Positions 62,612 through 64,000 of a DNA stretch of 64,000 bases are shown here, one piece after another. The translations under genes were made by a program, and so were the position numbers. The stretch spans positions 60,643 through 124,642 of the forward strand of contig JAFDVW010000015.1 in assembly GCA_018268755.1 (NCBI GenBank). The letters are read 5' to 3'. The first letter of the stretch is position 1. Each line of letters starts with the position of its first letter. Below the pieces are notes generated by a model. That model had not been told where the DNA came from and searched no databases. It saw only the letters and a program-made list of their open reading frames with translations. The DNA comes from Acidobacteriota bacterium (GTDB lineage: Bacteria; Acidobacteriota; Terriglobia; Terriglobales; Acidobacteriaceae).

Positions 62612-64000
<1,389 letters not shown>

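Overview
The window is about 64 kb of GC-rich bacterial chromosome. Its gene content suggests a Gram-negative member of the Acidobacteriota (Terriglobia/Koribacter-like). The supporting signs are futalosine-type menaquinone genes, an Oar-like TonB receptor with a carboxypeptidase-regulatory domain, several exported S9/M20/M24/M49-type peptidases, PilZ proteins, a CGCCP-type rhodanese, and many intergenic REP-like inverted repeats. This assignment is an inference from gene families; there is no rRNA here. No prophage, CRISPR array, rRNA operon or integrated plasmid was seen. Most of the window is ordinary housekeeping DNA, with one mobile-repeat island at 60.1-62.5 kb.

Layout. 0-9.4 kb: mqnA, mqnC and mqnD (menaquinone via futalosine), a VTT/DedA-like membrane protein, an atypical tRNA, a processive family-2 glycosyltransferase, an orphan sugar-binding lipoprotein, an exported Xaa-Pro peptidase and BioY. 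9.6-17.1 kb: M49-like and M20 peptidases, a HAD hydrolase, a bacilliredoxin, MurB, an outer-membrane protein and a family-5 uracil-DNA glycosylase. 17.3-24.3 kb: the protein quality-control block tig-clpP-clpX-lon, followed by engB. 24.4-28 kb: three PilZ proteins of different architecture around a sugar-nucleotide epimerase. 28.3-40.4 kb: a GAF-TM-AMIN-amidase fusion, an S9 peptidase, a lipoprotein, AmrS, a beta-CASP metallo-hydrolase, a gluzincin-like protein with a HQLAH site, rlmB, a thiolase and a GNAT. 40.5-45 kb: a LytTR regulator, then a small His/Cys protein, the TonB receptor and a MerC-like protein. 45-49.2 kb: an FNR/CRP-like regulator and a sigma-54 enhancer-binding protein. 49.3-57.5 kb: purS, glmS, a Met/His-rich outer-membrane protein with a small Cys/His protein, rhodanese plus TlpA, gamma-glutamyltransferase and a GH26-like hydrolase. 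57.6-60.1 kb: a divergent LysR/MFS pair. 60.1-62.5 kb: the repeat island with a RAYT transposase. 62.6-64 kb: dnaK, cut by the window edge.

Two observations stand out. First, the gap between the sigma-54 activator gene and the FNR-like gene holds two tandem dyads of the form RTGCCG-N6-CGGCAY, 19 bp apart, about 85-100 bp upstream of a GG-N10-GC sigma-54-type promoter facing the FNR-like gene. This looks like a complete activator-to-regulator cascade readable from sequence. Second, the 60-62.5 kb island holds at least seven approximately 160-bp elements with ends TTCGTATCAGG/CCTGATACGAA. Each end is a REP made of a conserved foot, a stem and a TTYA loop, and the stems differ in sequence while keeping their pairing. 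They surround a REP-associated tyrosine transposase whose last codons and stop lie inside one REP.
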